The notes: generated by a model from the letters alone, not told the origin. DNA of 64,000 bases from Dasypus novemcinctus (GCF_030445035.2 NC_080680.1:45955212-46019211), one strand, 5' to 3'. Counted from the first letter of the stretch, positions 44,926-56,430 are shown. Numbers and translations: made by a program.

Positions 44926-44984
44926 CCATTCCTCACTCTTGATGCATGCAGTTCCAGGCGCTGACCACATCCTCATGGCCCATG

Positions 44985-45413
44985 ACTCAGGGCACGTGTC
45001 AATCAGTGTTTCAACCCCTATCTTCAGAGATGGACATGTGATTTATTTTGGTTGAGTCCAAGTAAATCCTGGGGATTTTGCCAGAGCTATTGGGAAGAAG
45101 ACTCTCTTGTTCTCACTAGGGCTGTTACGCTAGGTAGGATGTAAAACTAGAGATGCCAGGAGCCAAACATGACATGGAGAAAGACAGCCTGTGAATGAAC
45201 CCAATACAAGAAAGCACTGAGAAAGCTATAGAGACAGGGTTGAAGACATCCTTTGAGGCTCTGGATCCAGCCATGCCTGAAGTCAGTATCCCTAGATTTT
45301 TCATATGTGTGAGTCAATAAATTCTTTCTCTCGCTTTCTTTTTGGTGGTGGTGGTTGTTTCACTTAAGCCTCTTTGAGTTTGTGTAACTTGCAACCAAGA
45401 GTCCTTATACCTT
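44985..45413 (+). mobile_element. Ancient LTR-like remnant
   Basis: GCCTGTGAATGAACCCAATACAAG, GCTCTGGATCCAGCCATGCCTG, AATAAATTC and CACTTAAGCCTCTTTGAGTTTG follow the order of an old mammal-wide LTR-like repeat. Subfamily not assigned. Confidence 0.5.
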
Positions 45414-45417
45414 AGCA

Positions 45418-45565
45418 GTACCTCTTTGAGTCTCAGTTTCCTCGCATGAAAAATTTAATGCCTATTTCCATATAACTGTCACAAGGATTTTACTAAACCA
45501 TCTTTGTAAAGTGCCTAGTGCAGAGTTCAGCACATAGTAGTTGCTCAATGGCAGCTCTCATAGCT
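45418..45565 (+). mobile_element. MIR SINE remnant
   Basis: GAGTCTCAGTTTCCTCGCATG and AAAGTGCCTAGTGCAGAGTTC are plus-strand MIR words. Confidence 0.75.
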
Positions 45566-45817
45566 TTAAAAATATAGGAAGTACCTTTAGTATTTACAGG
45601 AGGAAGTAGTCATATATAGTTGAGGGTGATTGGGAAAGGCTACAGTTGATTCTCAAGGTAGGATAGGGTTTTAGCAAATAAAGTTAGGGGAGCAGCATGA
45701 GCAAATGTATAGCAGCAGGGAAAGCACTGTAGATTTGGTAAGTTTGTCAGTTCAGTTTGGCCCAACATACGACTGTGTGGAGGAATTGTGGGAAGAAAGT
45801 CAAGAAGGATAAGTTGG

Positions 45818-45910
45818 CGTACAAAGAAACAAGACACAGCAAATAGAACCAAGAACAGACAACCAGGGGAGGGGGGGAAATTAAATAAATAAATAAATCT
45901 TTAAAAAAAA
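45818..45910 (+). mobile_element. Headless DAS SINE tail with perfect duplications
   Basis: Only the last 93 bases of a DAS SINE are present (ACACAGCAAATAGAACCAAGA, GAACAGACAACCAGGGGAGG, AAATCTT plus A run). AAGAAGGATAAGTTGG is repeated perfectly at 45802-45817 and 45911-45926. The 5' truncation is unusual for a SINE. Confidence 0.93.
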
Positions 45911-45926
45911 AAGAAGGATAAGTTGG

Positions 45927-46720
45927 ATTTGGAGTATGGAAAGCCTTGCACACCAGGTTTATAATTTGGATGGTCAGTGGGCAAAAGGGAACAATTGAAA
46001 GCTGTCAAGGAGTACAGATACAAGTCTTGTATTTCCAAAGTCTGTAATTTGTTGCTTGAAACACAGAATATTTTCTAACACAGTGTAAGCAATGAGAGAA
46101 AGTCTCAGATTAGTCCACAGAAGTCTGCTTCTCAGATGTTTTTAACTTGTAAGTGTCTGCTAAGGAGATTGTAAATTTCTGCGAAGGAGAATTCTTTTAC
46201 TCAACCCACATGTCCCCAAAATTATTCAACGACGGAGCTACATATAAATGGTGCCCTAGTAATGTTCGTCTTAATCCAAAGCGAGATTTCCTGGGAAAAG
46301 TTTCCCAGTTAACGTGCACGCAGATTTATGGCCAACTATTAAAATTCCTGGAAGTGTTCATTGATAAAAGTCAGAGTCAGTTTTTGCCAACTCATTTGGA
46401 TATTGAGAAATGATTTGCATAAAGGTAAAATCATGACGTCAGAAGTGTGTTTCGCAGGCCTTCATTTCTGCATTCCTCAAAGAGCTACTGATCCTTAATT
46501 GGGGCAAACCTGTTGGGCTTGTTTGTCAGAACCCATCTGTGTTGAAAGCATTGACTTTGGTTGTCTTCTCTACAGGAATTCCTGCCCCCACCTGTTGCTG
46601 GAGTAATTGGCTTTGATTCTCTGATGCCCTACTTAAATTGCAGTTGAGTGGAAATCACAAAGTTGGTGGGGCCCAAGCCAGGGCCTTATTCTGACATTTA
46701 ATGTGTATAGTCTTGTGTAT
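45927..46720. other. Repeat-poor stretch, possible conserved element
   Basis: No repeat recognised. Bases 46130-46470 have high complexity and scattered CpG. Near the end, within 25 bases, lie an octamer-like ATTTGCATA (46413-46421) and TGACGTCA (46434-46441). It could be a conserved enhancer; alignment to other mammals would tell. Confidence 0.35.
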
Positions 46721-46985
46721 ACTCATTTGTTCCACAAATATGTGCGAGCACCTGCTGAGTGCCAGATATTGTTCTGGTGCTAAAGGCAGTAGGATAGTTA
46801 GTGAGAGTCAGACTTGAAGCAAGTGTTTATACTGCAATATTATAATTTATTTTATGGGGTTATGTCCAAGTCAGAATGGTACCATAGTGGGGAAAAAGCA
46901 CTTAAAAACTCTCTATGGAAGTAGGAAAAGCTTTTCTGAAGAGCTAACATCTAAGCTAAGACTTTATTTAAAGAGAAAAAGAAAC
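46721..46985 (+). mobile_element. Old repeat remnant (L2-like)
   Basis: CATTTGTTCCACAAATATGTG, GCTGAGTGCCAGATATTGTTC and GCTAACATCTAAGCTAAGAC are in the order of a known old mammal-wide repeat. The name is tentative. Confidence 0.45.
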
Positions 46986-47077
46986 ATGGAGAATGGGGGC
47001 ATGTCATCTCAGACAGGGAAACCAGCAAACACCAAAAACTTGTAATTACAGTGTTGTGTATATTTGATGAACATTCA

Positions 47078-47157
47078 CTGGGGGGATGGATGGATGGTGG
47101 ATGGGTGGATGAATGAGTAGGAGGGTGGGTGGACACATGGATGGATATGTGGATGTG
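47078..47157. repeat. (GGAT)n degenerate microsatellite
   Basis: A run of GGAT, GGTGGAT and GGATGAAT units, partly decayed. Confidence 0.85.
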
Positions 47158-48340
47158 AAGAAACCTACCTCGGAAGCCATATATTATCCAAGACTCACCT
47201 CGATCTGGAGGCAAGCCAATTCTCCTTTCTTAAAATTCTTCAGTGCAGCTTGATGTTTGAGTCTAACTTTACCTGCCAGTTCCCCCAATGGCATTCTAAC
47301 TTTTCTCATTCAGTTAAGTTAAAAATTCAAAATCCTGACAACAAAGGGTTTTATCCTGATGCATTTATTAAGAAAATACAATATTGGATACCACCCAAAA
47401 CCCACTGTGGGTCAACTGCTGAGCTGCATACCAGAGAGAGAAGCCAAAAGAGATACCACCCAGGACCGTGGATAGTTTACAATCTCGCTCAAGAAATAAG
47501 ATTCATATTCAAGAAATAAACAGAATAAAGCTAACAAGTACCAAATTGTATGACTTGGACTCAAAATTACACTAGAATTTGGATTGTTTGTAATCATTAG
47601 TACAAACTTCAGAGTTCTGCCTCTCACAGACAATTCTCTGAAATACTGTTTAAAGATAAGATCCTTTGAGCTGGTTGAAAGGGTTTGATTGTGGCCAATC
47701 TGAAGAACTTTGGTTTCTTCCTTTCAAGTTTCCTCCTTTCTATGATCACATATCAGGTCACACTTACTTAGCTTGCGTCTTTTCTTCTTCTCCTCTCTTT
47801 ACCCCCATCATTCTTCTTTCTCCCCATTGTCTATTTCATACACAGAAATACAAATGATAATATGGGTTGAATGAGATTATTAAACTCGGTAGCAAGAGTC
47901 GGACACAAGGAAGGCTGGGTAAATTCTCAGCATGACAAATCAAGAGGTAGAGTTTCCAGGGACTGAAGAGATCCTACTTTCCTCTGTTGGGGGTGGAGAG
48001 TACTCCTCAGACTGCTGGACGAATGTCCCTGTGCCTTCTCTGGGTCTCCTGATCTTTGTCACAGGACCTTTTGAAGGCAACCTCTCACAAAAGTCCTTTG
48101 ATACTAATGTTTGCCTAATCCTGGATTTGCCTAGTATTAAGACAGATTTACCACTCCACTGAAAAGGTTCATATTTAAATCTCTGCAGAAAAAGCTGAGG
48201 CAATAACCTATAATAAAAACCTGCCCCCACATTATCTGCGGATCACAGCTATGTTAAGGATATAAGACATAAATGTGAATACTTGAAAAAGCTCATATGT
48301 GATGCATAACACTAGTGCTGAGATCTTTATTATTATTATT
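47158..48340. other. Intergenic, nothing recognised
   Basis: Unique-looking DNA. Frames up to 96 codons on either strand (for example 48230-47940) show no motif. Confidence 0.4.
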
Positions 48341-48364
48341 AATCTATTTTTAAAACTTTTTATA

Positions 48365-48675
48365 TTTGATATACCCTTGGACCCAATAATTTTCTTCTAG
48401 GAATTTAGATATGAACACAGATATAGCTATGAGGATGTTCATTAAAGCTTTAGGTAGAGTACTGAAAATTTTTAAATCACCATAGAGAAATGATTAAAAA
48501 TTCATGGTACATCTATACCAAGGAATACTATGCAAAGAAAACAATAGTTACAGCAAACTATTAAAAACAAGGGAAATTTTCATAGTACATTAAATTTAAA
48601 AGTTGGTTTCAAATTAATATGTACAATATCATCTCAAGTTAGTAGACAATATGACAAAAATTATAACATAATATT
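48365..48675 (+). mobile_element. Old LINE-1 (L1ME/HAL1-like) remnant
   Basis: ACCCAATAATTTTCTTCTAGG, TGAGGATGTTCATTAAAGC, CATGGTACATCTATACCAAGG and ATTAATATGTACAATATCATC are the decayed 3' region of an old LINE-1. Confidence 0.65.
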
Positions 48676-49140
48676 CACATTCTTCCTCCCTCTACCATCA
48701 AGGAGAATTCAGTCTTTGCCTGCTTAGGTTCCCATCACCGCTGCCACCATCACGTCCAAGCCACCATCACCTCTGCCATCAATGGCATCTTAACTCAAAA
48801 GAAGAGTTCTGTTTTTCTCAAATAAATTCTTTGAATTCTGAAATGGGTACTCAAAATAATGGGGGAAAGTAGAGAAGAAACTGGAAAAGGAGTAAAAGGG
48901 GAACAACTTCCATCTAAAGGGCAACTAACTTTTTATCATAAAGTGCCACAATGTAGAACAAAAGTATCTTAAAGTGGAGAAGGGGAAGAATTTTCTTAGG
49001 GATGTGGAACAGCATCAGGGTAGAAGGGTGCAAGAGGGAAGTGAGTTGTGCAAACTTACTATAGAAATATATTCAAACCCCTTCATGGTTTTGGAGAAGT
49101 AGCAATAAAGATTGAGTTGTTTAAACATTAAAAATAGAGA
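48676..49140. other. Intergenic, nothing recognised
   Basis: It includes a short ACC/ATC-rich run near 48733-48780, and otherwise unique sequence up to the DAZL copy. Confidence 0.4.
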
Positions 49141-49144
49141 AGCG

Positions 49145-50210
49145 GGCCCGCTGCGCGGCCGTGCGCCTCGGCCCCGCCATCATGTCTGCAGCAAATCCTG
49201 AGACTCCAAACTCAACTGTCTCCAGAGAGGCCAGCACTCAATCCTCATCAGCTACAACCAGCCAAGGCTATGTTTGACCAGAAGGCAAAATCATGCCAAG
49301 CACTGTTTTTGTTGGCGGAATTGATGTTAGGATGGATAAAACCGAAATTAGAAGTTTCTTTGCTAGATATGGTTCAGTAAAAGAAGTGAAGATAATCACG
49401 GATCGAACTGGTGTTTCCAAAGGCTATGGATTTGTTTCATTTTATAATGGCGTGGATGTACAGAAGATATTAGAATCACAGATAAATTTCCATGGTAAAA
49501 AGCTGAAACTGGGCCCTGCAATCAGGAAACAAAATTTATGTGCTTATCATGTGCAGCCACGTCCTTTGGTTTTTAATCCTCCTCCTCCACCACAATTTCA
49601 GAATGTTTGGAGGAATCCAAACACTGAAACTTACATGCAACCTCCAACCATGATGAATCCTATAACTCAATATGTTCAGGCATATCCTCCTCCTTATCCA
49701 AGTTCACCAGTGCAGGTCATCACTGGATACCAGCTGCCTGTGTATAATTACCAGATGCCACCGCAGTGGCCTGCTGGGGAATAAAGGAACTATGTTATAC
49801 CGCTGGTAAAGTGAATTAGCCAAAGACATATATATTTCCTGATTTTTTTGCCATATAATGTATGCCTAGAAATATTTTCAAGTGCTTTTTTACATTTACG
49901 TTATGTTTTATTAATTTCTTAACCCAATTATTCACCCCCATCAGAGAAACTGCTTTTTGTTTCTGAAGTTGTTCATATGTGCTAGAGCAGTGGCTGTCCT
50001 GCATGCAGTAGGTGCTCAGTTGTTTGTTAGTAGAATATATAATCCAAAAGTTAGTGTTAATATGGATTAAGAATTAGCATTAAATCTGCCTCTGGTTTTG
50101 CTAGCCATAGAAAATCTGTTGAAGAGAAATGGAGAAATGTGATTGCTATTAATATTGTTAAATAAGAAAAGGAATAAAACAAAAGAGGGTGCTACCTTTA
50201 AAAAAAAAAA
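49145..50210 (+). pseudogene. DAZL: DAZL retrocopy ending in a retained intron
   Basis: DAZL is a germ-cell RNA-binding translation regulator. The intronless copy has a GC-rich 5' UTR and ATG at 49182 (ANPETPNSTVSREASTQ). TGA at 49275 replaces codon 32, then the frame stays open from ATG 49293 to TAA at 49782. That 163-codon frame holds the RRM (RNP2 VFVGGI, RNP1 KGYGFVSF) and the DAZ repeat (SPVQVITGYQLPVYNYQ). The TAA stands where a Gln codon belongs (WPAGE-Q). Coding match ends at 49805, followed by GTAAAG, a splice-donor look. Then about 390 unrelated bases lead to AATAAA at 50173 and an A11 run at 50200. I infer a copy of a transcript polyadenylated in an intron. Confidence 0.9.
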
Positions 50211-50212
50211 TA

Positions 50213-50628
50213 GGGAAGCGGATTTGGTCCAATGGATAGGGTGTCCACCTACCACATTGGAGGTCCAGGGTTCAAGCCCAGGGCCTCCTGACCCATGTGG
50301 TGAGCTGGGCCACGTGCAGTGCTGATGCGTGCAAGGAGTGCCGTGCCACACAGAGGTGCCCCTGCATAGGTCCCACATGCAAGGAGTGCACCCTGTAAGG
50401 TGGGCCACCCCACGCGAAGAAAGTGTAGCCTGCCCATGAGTGGGGCTGCACACATGAGAGCTGATGCAACAAGATGATGCAACAAAAAGAGACACAGATT
50501 CCCGGTGCTGCTGACCATAACACAAGCGGACACAGGAGAACACACAGCAAATGGACACAGAGAGCAGACAACTTGGGGGGGGGCCGGGAGGGGACAGTGA
50601 TAAATAAAAAATAAATCTTTAAAAATAT
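50213..50628 (+). mobile_element. DAS SINE in the DAZL copy's poly(A)
   Basis: A full-length monomeric copy starting GGGAAGCGGATTTGGTCC, with B box GGTTCAAGCC at 50269-50278 and tail AAATAAATCTTTAAAAA. It begins two bases after the A run of the DAZL copy, so it probably inserted in that poly(A) tail. Confidence 0.92.
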
Positions 50629-50727
50629 ATATATAAATAAACAAAGCGCGTCACTAAGCACTTTTTTAAAAAAATAGTAAAAATAATTTAGTTTTATATA
50701 AATTTAATTTCTTTTGGGGGGATTCTT

Positions 50728-51778
50728 TTTTTTTTCTCTCTCTCCCTTTATTTTTTTTCTAATGTTACATTAAAAAAATATGAGGTCCCCATATCACCCC
50801 CACCGCCGTCACCCCACTCCTCCCACATCAACAACCTCTTTCATCACCATGGGACATTCGTTGCATTTGGTGAATATGTTTTGGAGCACTGCTGCACCAC
50901 ATGGATAATGGTTTACATTGTAGTTTACACTGTCCCCCAGTCCACCCAGTGGGCCATAGCAGGACGTACAATGTCCACCATCTGTCCCTGCAGTACCACC
51001 CAGGACAACTCCAAGTCCTGAAAATGGCCCCACATCATATCTCTTCTTCCCTCTCCCTACCCTCAGCAGCTACCGTGGCCACTTTCTCCACATCAATGCC
51101 ACGATTTCTCCCATTACTAATCACAATCATTCCATAGTAGAATATCGGTAAGTCTACTCTAATCCATACTCTATGCCTCCATCCTGTGGACCCTGGGGTG
51201 GTTATGTCTACTCCCCCTCTCTATCGAGAGGGGACTTTGATTCCACATGGATGATGGATGCAATTCTCCTGCTTGCAGTTGTAGGCACTCTTGGCTCCCT
51301 GGTATGGTGGTTGACCTTCTTCACCTCCCTGCTGGCTGGCCGGGGTAAATCCAATAAACCAGAGGGTAGGAGTTGCAAGTCTGCTGAGGCTCAGGGCCTG
51401 GCTGTCACATGGACTGTCCAGAGATTCAGGTCTCCTGAGTCTATACCAACCTCAGTGCCAACCATAGGTCCAAAAAAATTGACAGAAGAGGCATGTGTTG
51501 AAAGGTCACATCTGAGTCCAACTCCATCACACTCAGGAACACAAACTCCAAAGAGGGCCAACTGACATGGCACTGAACTCCAGAGTCATCTGCCATGACC
51601 ATGGAACCTGTGGGTCTCTGTAGCCCTCAGGAGAACCAATACCTGGGCTTGTATCCACTTTGGCTGTCTCTGGGACCCTACTGAGGCGTGCATAAGCGCG
51701 ACCCCCCCGATGACCTCTTGACTCTTTCTTGGAGACTCATAGCCATATAAACTCATTTGTCCTTTCCATTTCCCCCTT
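50728..51778 (-). mobile_element. 5'-truncated LINE-1, long 3' UTR
   Basis: The longest copy of the 3' UTR family here, about 1.05 kb, with a poly(T) left end. It continues past the point where the copies at 7958 and 33614 stop (GGTTATGTCTACTCCCCCTC, CTCTTTCTTGGAGACTCATAG). The 130-codon plus-strand frame at 51173-51565 is antisense to it and is not called. TAAATTTAATTTCT and TTAAATTAAATTTCT near the edges could be a degraded duplication. Confidence 0.85.
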
Positions 51779-52779
51779 AAATTAAATTTCTATACATACA
51801 TTTATATATGAAGGTGTATATATATACTTCAACACAAAAAATTAAATTTTAAATTAAAATTTTAACTTTTAATTTTTGTAAATTAGTTATAAAATTGTCC
51901 AAATAAATGTTATTAATGAAATAAATTATAAAAATAATTAATATATGCACATCTCTATTGTCTCTTCAGCACCCTTTAATATTTATCCCTGTCCTGCATA
52001 CTAAGCAAATTCTTCAGTATTACCTTCCAATTCATTCATTCTTCCTACAAGTATGAAATTTTGTATTTCTAAACTATAGGTTTTTTCTGTTTTCCAGTAT
52101 TTCTAATTCATTCTTTCTCATTTCAGATTTCATTTCTGTAACTTTGTTTTGTAATTTCTCATTTTTTTTGACAGATTTTATGCCTTCTTTTATCTCCTTG
52201 GCCACCTTACACATAAATATTTCAAAGTCTTTGTCAGATTATTATTCTTTAATATTAATATCATCTGTAATGAATTCATGTCTTTCTCACTATTAGATTC
52301 CTTTATAGATCTGCAGTTATTAATTTGCAGGCTTATTTTGAATTGAATGGATTTTATTTTCATTTTCTCTTTTTCCTTCTGTGCTTTCCCTCATTCAGGA
52401 GTTTAAAGTTGCCTCCACCTGGCCCCCCAGATCCCAATCCAGAACATGACTGACTCATAATGACATTTTAGAAATCTGACCTGGTGTGATCATTGAGCTA
52501 TGGTTACTTAAATCACGGAGTCAGCAAGCAGTTTGGTTCAGTTGCAGGTGAAACTTTTGAGTCTGTGTTCTCCTACCTTCCTAATCATACATTTACAAGG
52601 ATACAGAGACTCCAAGCATTGTTTGGTAGCAGTTTTGTTGTTTTTGTCCTAACTTTCTTTGAAGAGACATTGAGTCCCACTCCAGCACCTGGCTTTGTGT
52701 AATAACCCAGTGTTTCAATCTCCAACTCTCATGGAGCATTTTATCTGAAAAAGCCTAACTTTGGGCTGCTACTGCAGAA
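51779..52779. other. AT-rich intergenic, nothing certain
   Basis: Very AT-rich to 51960. Bases 52000-52380 have a T-rich texture like reverse LINE-1 ORF1, but I could not read ORF1 motifs, so no call is made. Confidence 0.35.
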
Positions 52780-52882
52780 TTCCACACTCACAGTCAGCAA
52801 GCCTCCAACTCCAGCCCACTCATTGCTTAGGCTTCCACGCTCACAGTCAGCAAGCCTCCAACTCCAGCCCACTCATTGCTTA
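52780..52882. repeat. 53-bp tandem duplication
   Basis: Fifty bases at 52780-52829 (TTCCACACTCACAGTCAGCA onward) recur at 52833-52882 with one mismatch. A recent local duplication. Confidence 0.95.
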
Positions 52883-54729
52883 CATTGTTTGTTCATTTCT
52901 GAAACACAGGGATATTTATCTTATTTTTTAATCCATTATGTTCTAAGATAATCTATATGAAATTTCTAAAATTTGACAATTTTGACCTATGAAAACTAAT
53001 CACAGAGGTTTGATTTAATATTTTATCTGTCACATCTATATTTTAGAGCAGAGGGAGTATGCCAAAGTATGAATTTACTTTTCCAATTTTACCAGAAGTC
53101 TCTCTCTCTTAAAATTCATAATGAGTTAGAAATTAACTAGAAGAAAAATAGACAATAAAGATGCAGAGTCTTTAAGTTCAGAGAGAAGGATTCAGGGAAA
53201 GAAATGTTATTCGATTTATGGAGACTACAATGGGAGGGAGGAACGATGGGGAAGAAAAGAACCAGGCTTGGAAAAGGGGGCAAGATGCAATTAAAGGAAT
53301 CAGGAGGACCATGTTAGAGACATCACTTGTGAAATGTGTTCTAGAGGTCAGACCAGGTGTGGGTGTGGGGTCGAGAAAAAGGCATCATAAGCTTAGATAT
53401 CAAGTAATCGCAAAGAAAGCAGCTTTGACCTAAAATCCATCACACCGGAACTCAGAAATGTCCTTGTTTTCCCCAAGCACAAAGGGAAATAGTTTAGCTA
53501 GCCTGGGGTCAAAGAGGTTGGCTCAAAGAAGCCAAAATTATGTTAATCTGCCTCAAGTTAATTCTCTACAGTTCTGCTGTGTCCCTTGTATTTCCTGGTT
53601 GTAGAGAGGTTTTGTCCAAGCTTCTGCACAATAGAGTCAAGGAGACCTGACTCCATGTAGCTGCGTGATGTGATTTACCACAGAGAATGAGTCCTAGAAA
53701 TGATTAACAGGTAGATCCATGGAGGAAAGAACAGAAATCTCTTGATCTGATGGTGGGTCACTGGAATGAAGACCAGAAGAACGTGATAGGAGCTAATTGA
53801 AATGTGATCTTGGCATTTCCCTTTCAGCTCAGGATGCCCTTCCACCAGTCAGCATCTCAGGGGTTCAAAGGCTCTTCTGTAAAATAAAATATGCCACTTA
53901 CCTAATTCACAAGAGCATCCTAATAACTACTGTCTCCCAAATGCACAGTAATAAAGACACCTAAGCAAAGCCTTTCTCTCCCCCCATCAGAGGTGATATA
54001 TAATCAAAGGCTTAGCTTGTTTTTATCCTCTAGCCTTCCTGTCTGGGTTAGTATCATTACCATAATTATCTGTCAGTTCACACACTTTTTCTGTATCAAC
54101 AGGACTGATGAGCTCTTAGCTCCTCATATGTAAATCATTAAGCCAAACTCCTATAATCCCTTGGTATCTGCTGCTACTTTCCATCTACTTCAAATTCACC
54201 TCTTTTTGAAATAAAATATTTGCTTGCTGGACTTAACTTCCCAGTTTGGTATTCTGATTACTTCCTCAGTTATGAAGAAAGCTAGCCATTCCATCTTTAG
54301 AACTCTGGCTGCCTCTCTCTTTGTGATGAACACGTAAGAAAAGTCAACCCCCTGGTCTACATGGAATCAGTGAGATTTGCATTCCCTGCATACACACCAC
54401 CTCAATCTATTTCAGGCTTTACTGCACCTGGAGATTAAAAACTTGTTTTCAGACTTGATCACAAAATTGCTTCAAAGGTTTTACGCTTGAGTAAATTGTC
54501 TGAAAAGAACTAAGCGAAACCTTACGGGCTCAGTTTAGCTCCTTCTTACCCAGGATGCCAAGACATCTTACAAAAAAACATGAGGGTTTAAAATCAAATA
54601 AGGCTATTTCTGTTTATCATGTGGAATCTTTCCCATTGCCTTGAAGTTGCATTTCATACATCTTAATTGGTTACATTTCATTGTTTTAATCATTATGCAT
54701 TAACCCAAGGGATCATTAGAAAGAGGGAA
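52883..54729. other. Longest repeat-poor stretch of the window
   Basis: No interspersed repeat is recognised over about 1.8 kb. Bases 53900-54720 are of mixed composition with homeodomain-like TAATT/ATTA words (for example CTTAATTGGTTACATTTC and TCATTATGCATTAACCC near 54662-54708). A 71-codon frame at 53218-53433 matches nothing. Candidate for conserved noncoding DNA, not shown. Confidence 0.4.
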
Positions 54730-55115
54730 ATTAAAGCACAGCATAATGGCATAGTGTGATGGGAGAAAGGGCACCGGATTTGTTTCTTAGCTTCTTTTGA
54801 GCTCAGTTTACTCCTCTCTTCAACCAGGAAAATAGTATTTTTCTTACAGGGGTTATGGGGAATGTATATGGAAGCTTTGAAAACTGTAACGTGCTAGAGC
54901 ATTTTCATTACTGTTTTTATTATAATAGAATCAGAATAATGAAGTAGAAAGGGATTTTGGAAATAAACTTGTCTGAATTTCAGAGATGAGGAAATTGAAG
55001 ATCAGAGAGACTTACTGACCTGCTACACATGGTATACAGCAAGTTGAGGGCAACTTAAACCTTGAACCCAGGTATCTGACTCCTTCTCAGATGCTCTCTC
55101 CACTACAAGGGCCAC
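54730..55115 (+). mobile_element. MIR-like remnants
   Basis: Bases 54745-54925 resemble a plus-strand MIR (GAGCTCAGTTTACTCCTC). Bases 54950-55110 resemble a minus-strand one (TTTCAGAGATGAGGAAATTGAAG, CCTTGAACCCAGGTATCTGACTCC). Confidence 0.6.
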
Positions 55116-55790
55116 ACAGGTAAAAGGAAGGACAGAAACTGCCACTTAGGGGATCAGTAAAGAGTAGTGGGGGCTGTGAGGAACTGGAATACACAGGCCC
55201 CCTCTAGAAGGGATGACTAAATAATCATCTCCAGGTAATTTTTGCAATATCAGAGTTTAGGCCCACAGTTGCCAGGTCTTCTAGAAATTTTTTCTAGAAA
55301 GACCAAAAAAATCTCTATTTTTCTGATATGTTAAATCTCCCAAATTATTAAATGATGTTTCAATTTTTTATATGACGCAGACAAAAAAATAAATAAATAA
55401 ATAAATCCAGGAGTCAAAATAAGCCCATGTTCTACTCATCTGTAGCCTCTGAAATGTCCAAATTCTTCCTCATGGTATAAAAGCCCACCCATGACCCAGC
55501 CCCCATTTCCTCCTCCACCTCACTTCCCACTTCTTGCCTTGTATTTAGGCACCAGCTGCACTGAACAGCTTGTGGTTCAACAAAAATGACCATTAACTCT
55601 CACAAACATGGCCACTAATTCTCAGTCTCCTACCTTTGCTGCTTGCTCATATTGTACCCAATGCCTGCAATGAACATCGCGTAACTCTTATTTTCCTTTT
55701 GAGATGGTTCAGAACTAATTTCCACTAGGAAATTATCTCTGAACAGTCTTTACACCACCATACCACCTCCAATACATTCATCCTTTATAT
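55116..55790. other. Intergenic, possible L2-like trace
   Basis: An (AAAT)n run lies near 55388-55406. The CT-rich part at 55430-55600 may be L2-like. No gene. Confidence 0.35.
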
Positions 55791-55794
55791 TCTT

Positions 55795-56430
55795 TATTAA
55801 AAATATATAGTTTTATTAGAGAAGTTGTGAACTTACAAAACAATCATGCACACGAGTGGAATTCCCATAAAACACCCCTCCACCAACACACTAAATTGTT
55901 GTGGAACATTTGTTATAGATCATGAGCTAATATCATCAGACTATTATCATTAACTAAGGTCTAAAGTGTACATTTGGTGTATTTTTCCTAACCCACTATT
56001 ATTAATACAGTATATCCTTGGATTGATGCAAAAATATTACAATATTACTGTTAACTATACTCCATAGGTTATATTAATTCTTTTGTCCCATGCTTCTCCA
56101 CATTCTTATCACTTTGCAAGAGTGATATACATTTGTTCTAGTTCATGGAAGGACATTCTTATATTTGTACCATTAACCACAATTCTCTTCTATCCTGGGT
56201 TCTTTGTGTTATTTAGCCCCTAGATTATTCTCTATATTCTTTTTTTTTTTTAGAAGGTACCATGACCAGGGATTGAACCTGGACCTCATATATAGGAAGA
56301 AGGCACTCAACGACTGAGTTACACCTGTTCCCACTTTATATTCTTAACAGTACCTTGCACACCTTAGTCCATTTACCTCATTGTACTGTAAATATTTGGT
56401 TTATGACCCTTGCCCCAACCAGCTGATGTT
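55795..56430 (-). mobile_element. LINE-1 3' UTR split by a short SINE
   Basis: Reverse LINE-1 text: ACTTACAAAACAATCATGC, CCACCAACACACTAAATTG, GTGTACATTTGGTGTA and CCCCTAGATTATTCTC. It is the same family as 62636-64000. It is interrupted at 56242-56333, and the right limit is approximate. Confidence 0.75.
56242..56333 (-). mobile_element. Short tRNA-like SINE
   Basis: About 92 bases: on the minus strand a head GGAACAGGTGTAACTCAGTCG with a B-box-like GGTTCAATCCC and an A tail. Duplications CTCTATATTCTT (56230-56241) and CTTTATATTCTT (56334-56345) flank it. It is only a tRNA-like head plus tail. Confidence 0.8.

Noticed and set aside
47078-47157. CRISPR-like array of short repeats
   Set aside because: It is a degenerate GGAT microsatellite without spacers, in mammalian DNA.
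51173-51565. 130-codon open frame with a hydrophobic segment
   Set aside because: It is antisense to a LINE-1 3' UTR and has no known homologue. The GC content of that UTR explains the lack of stops.
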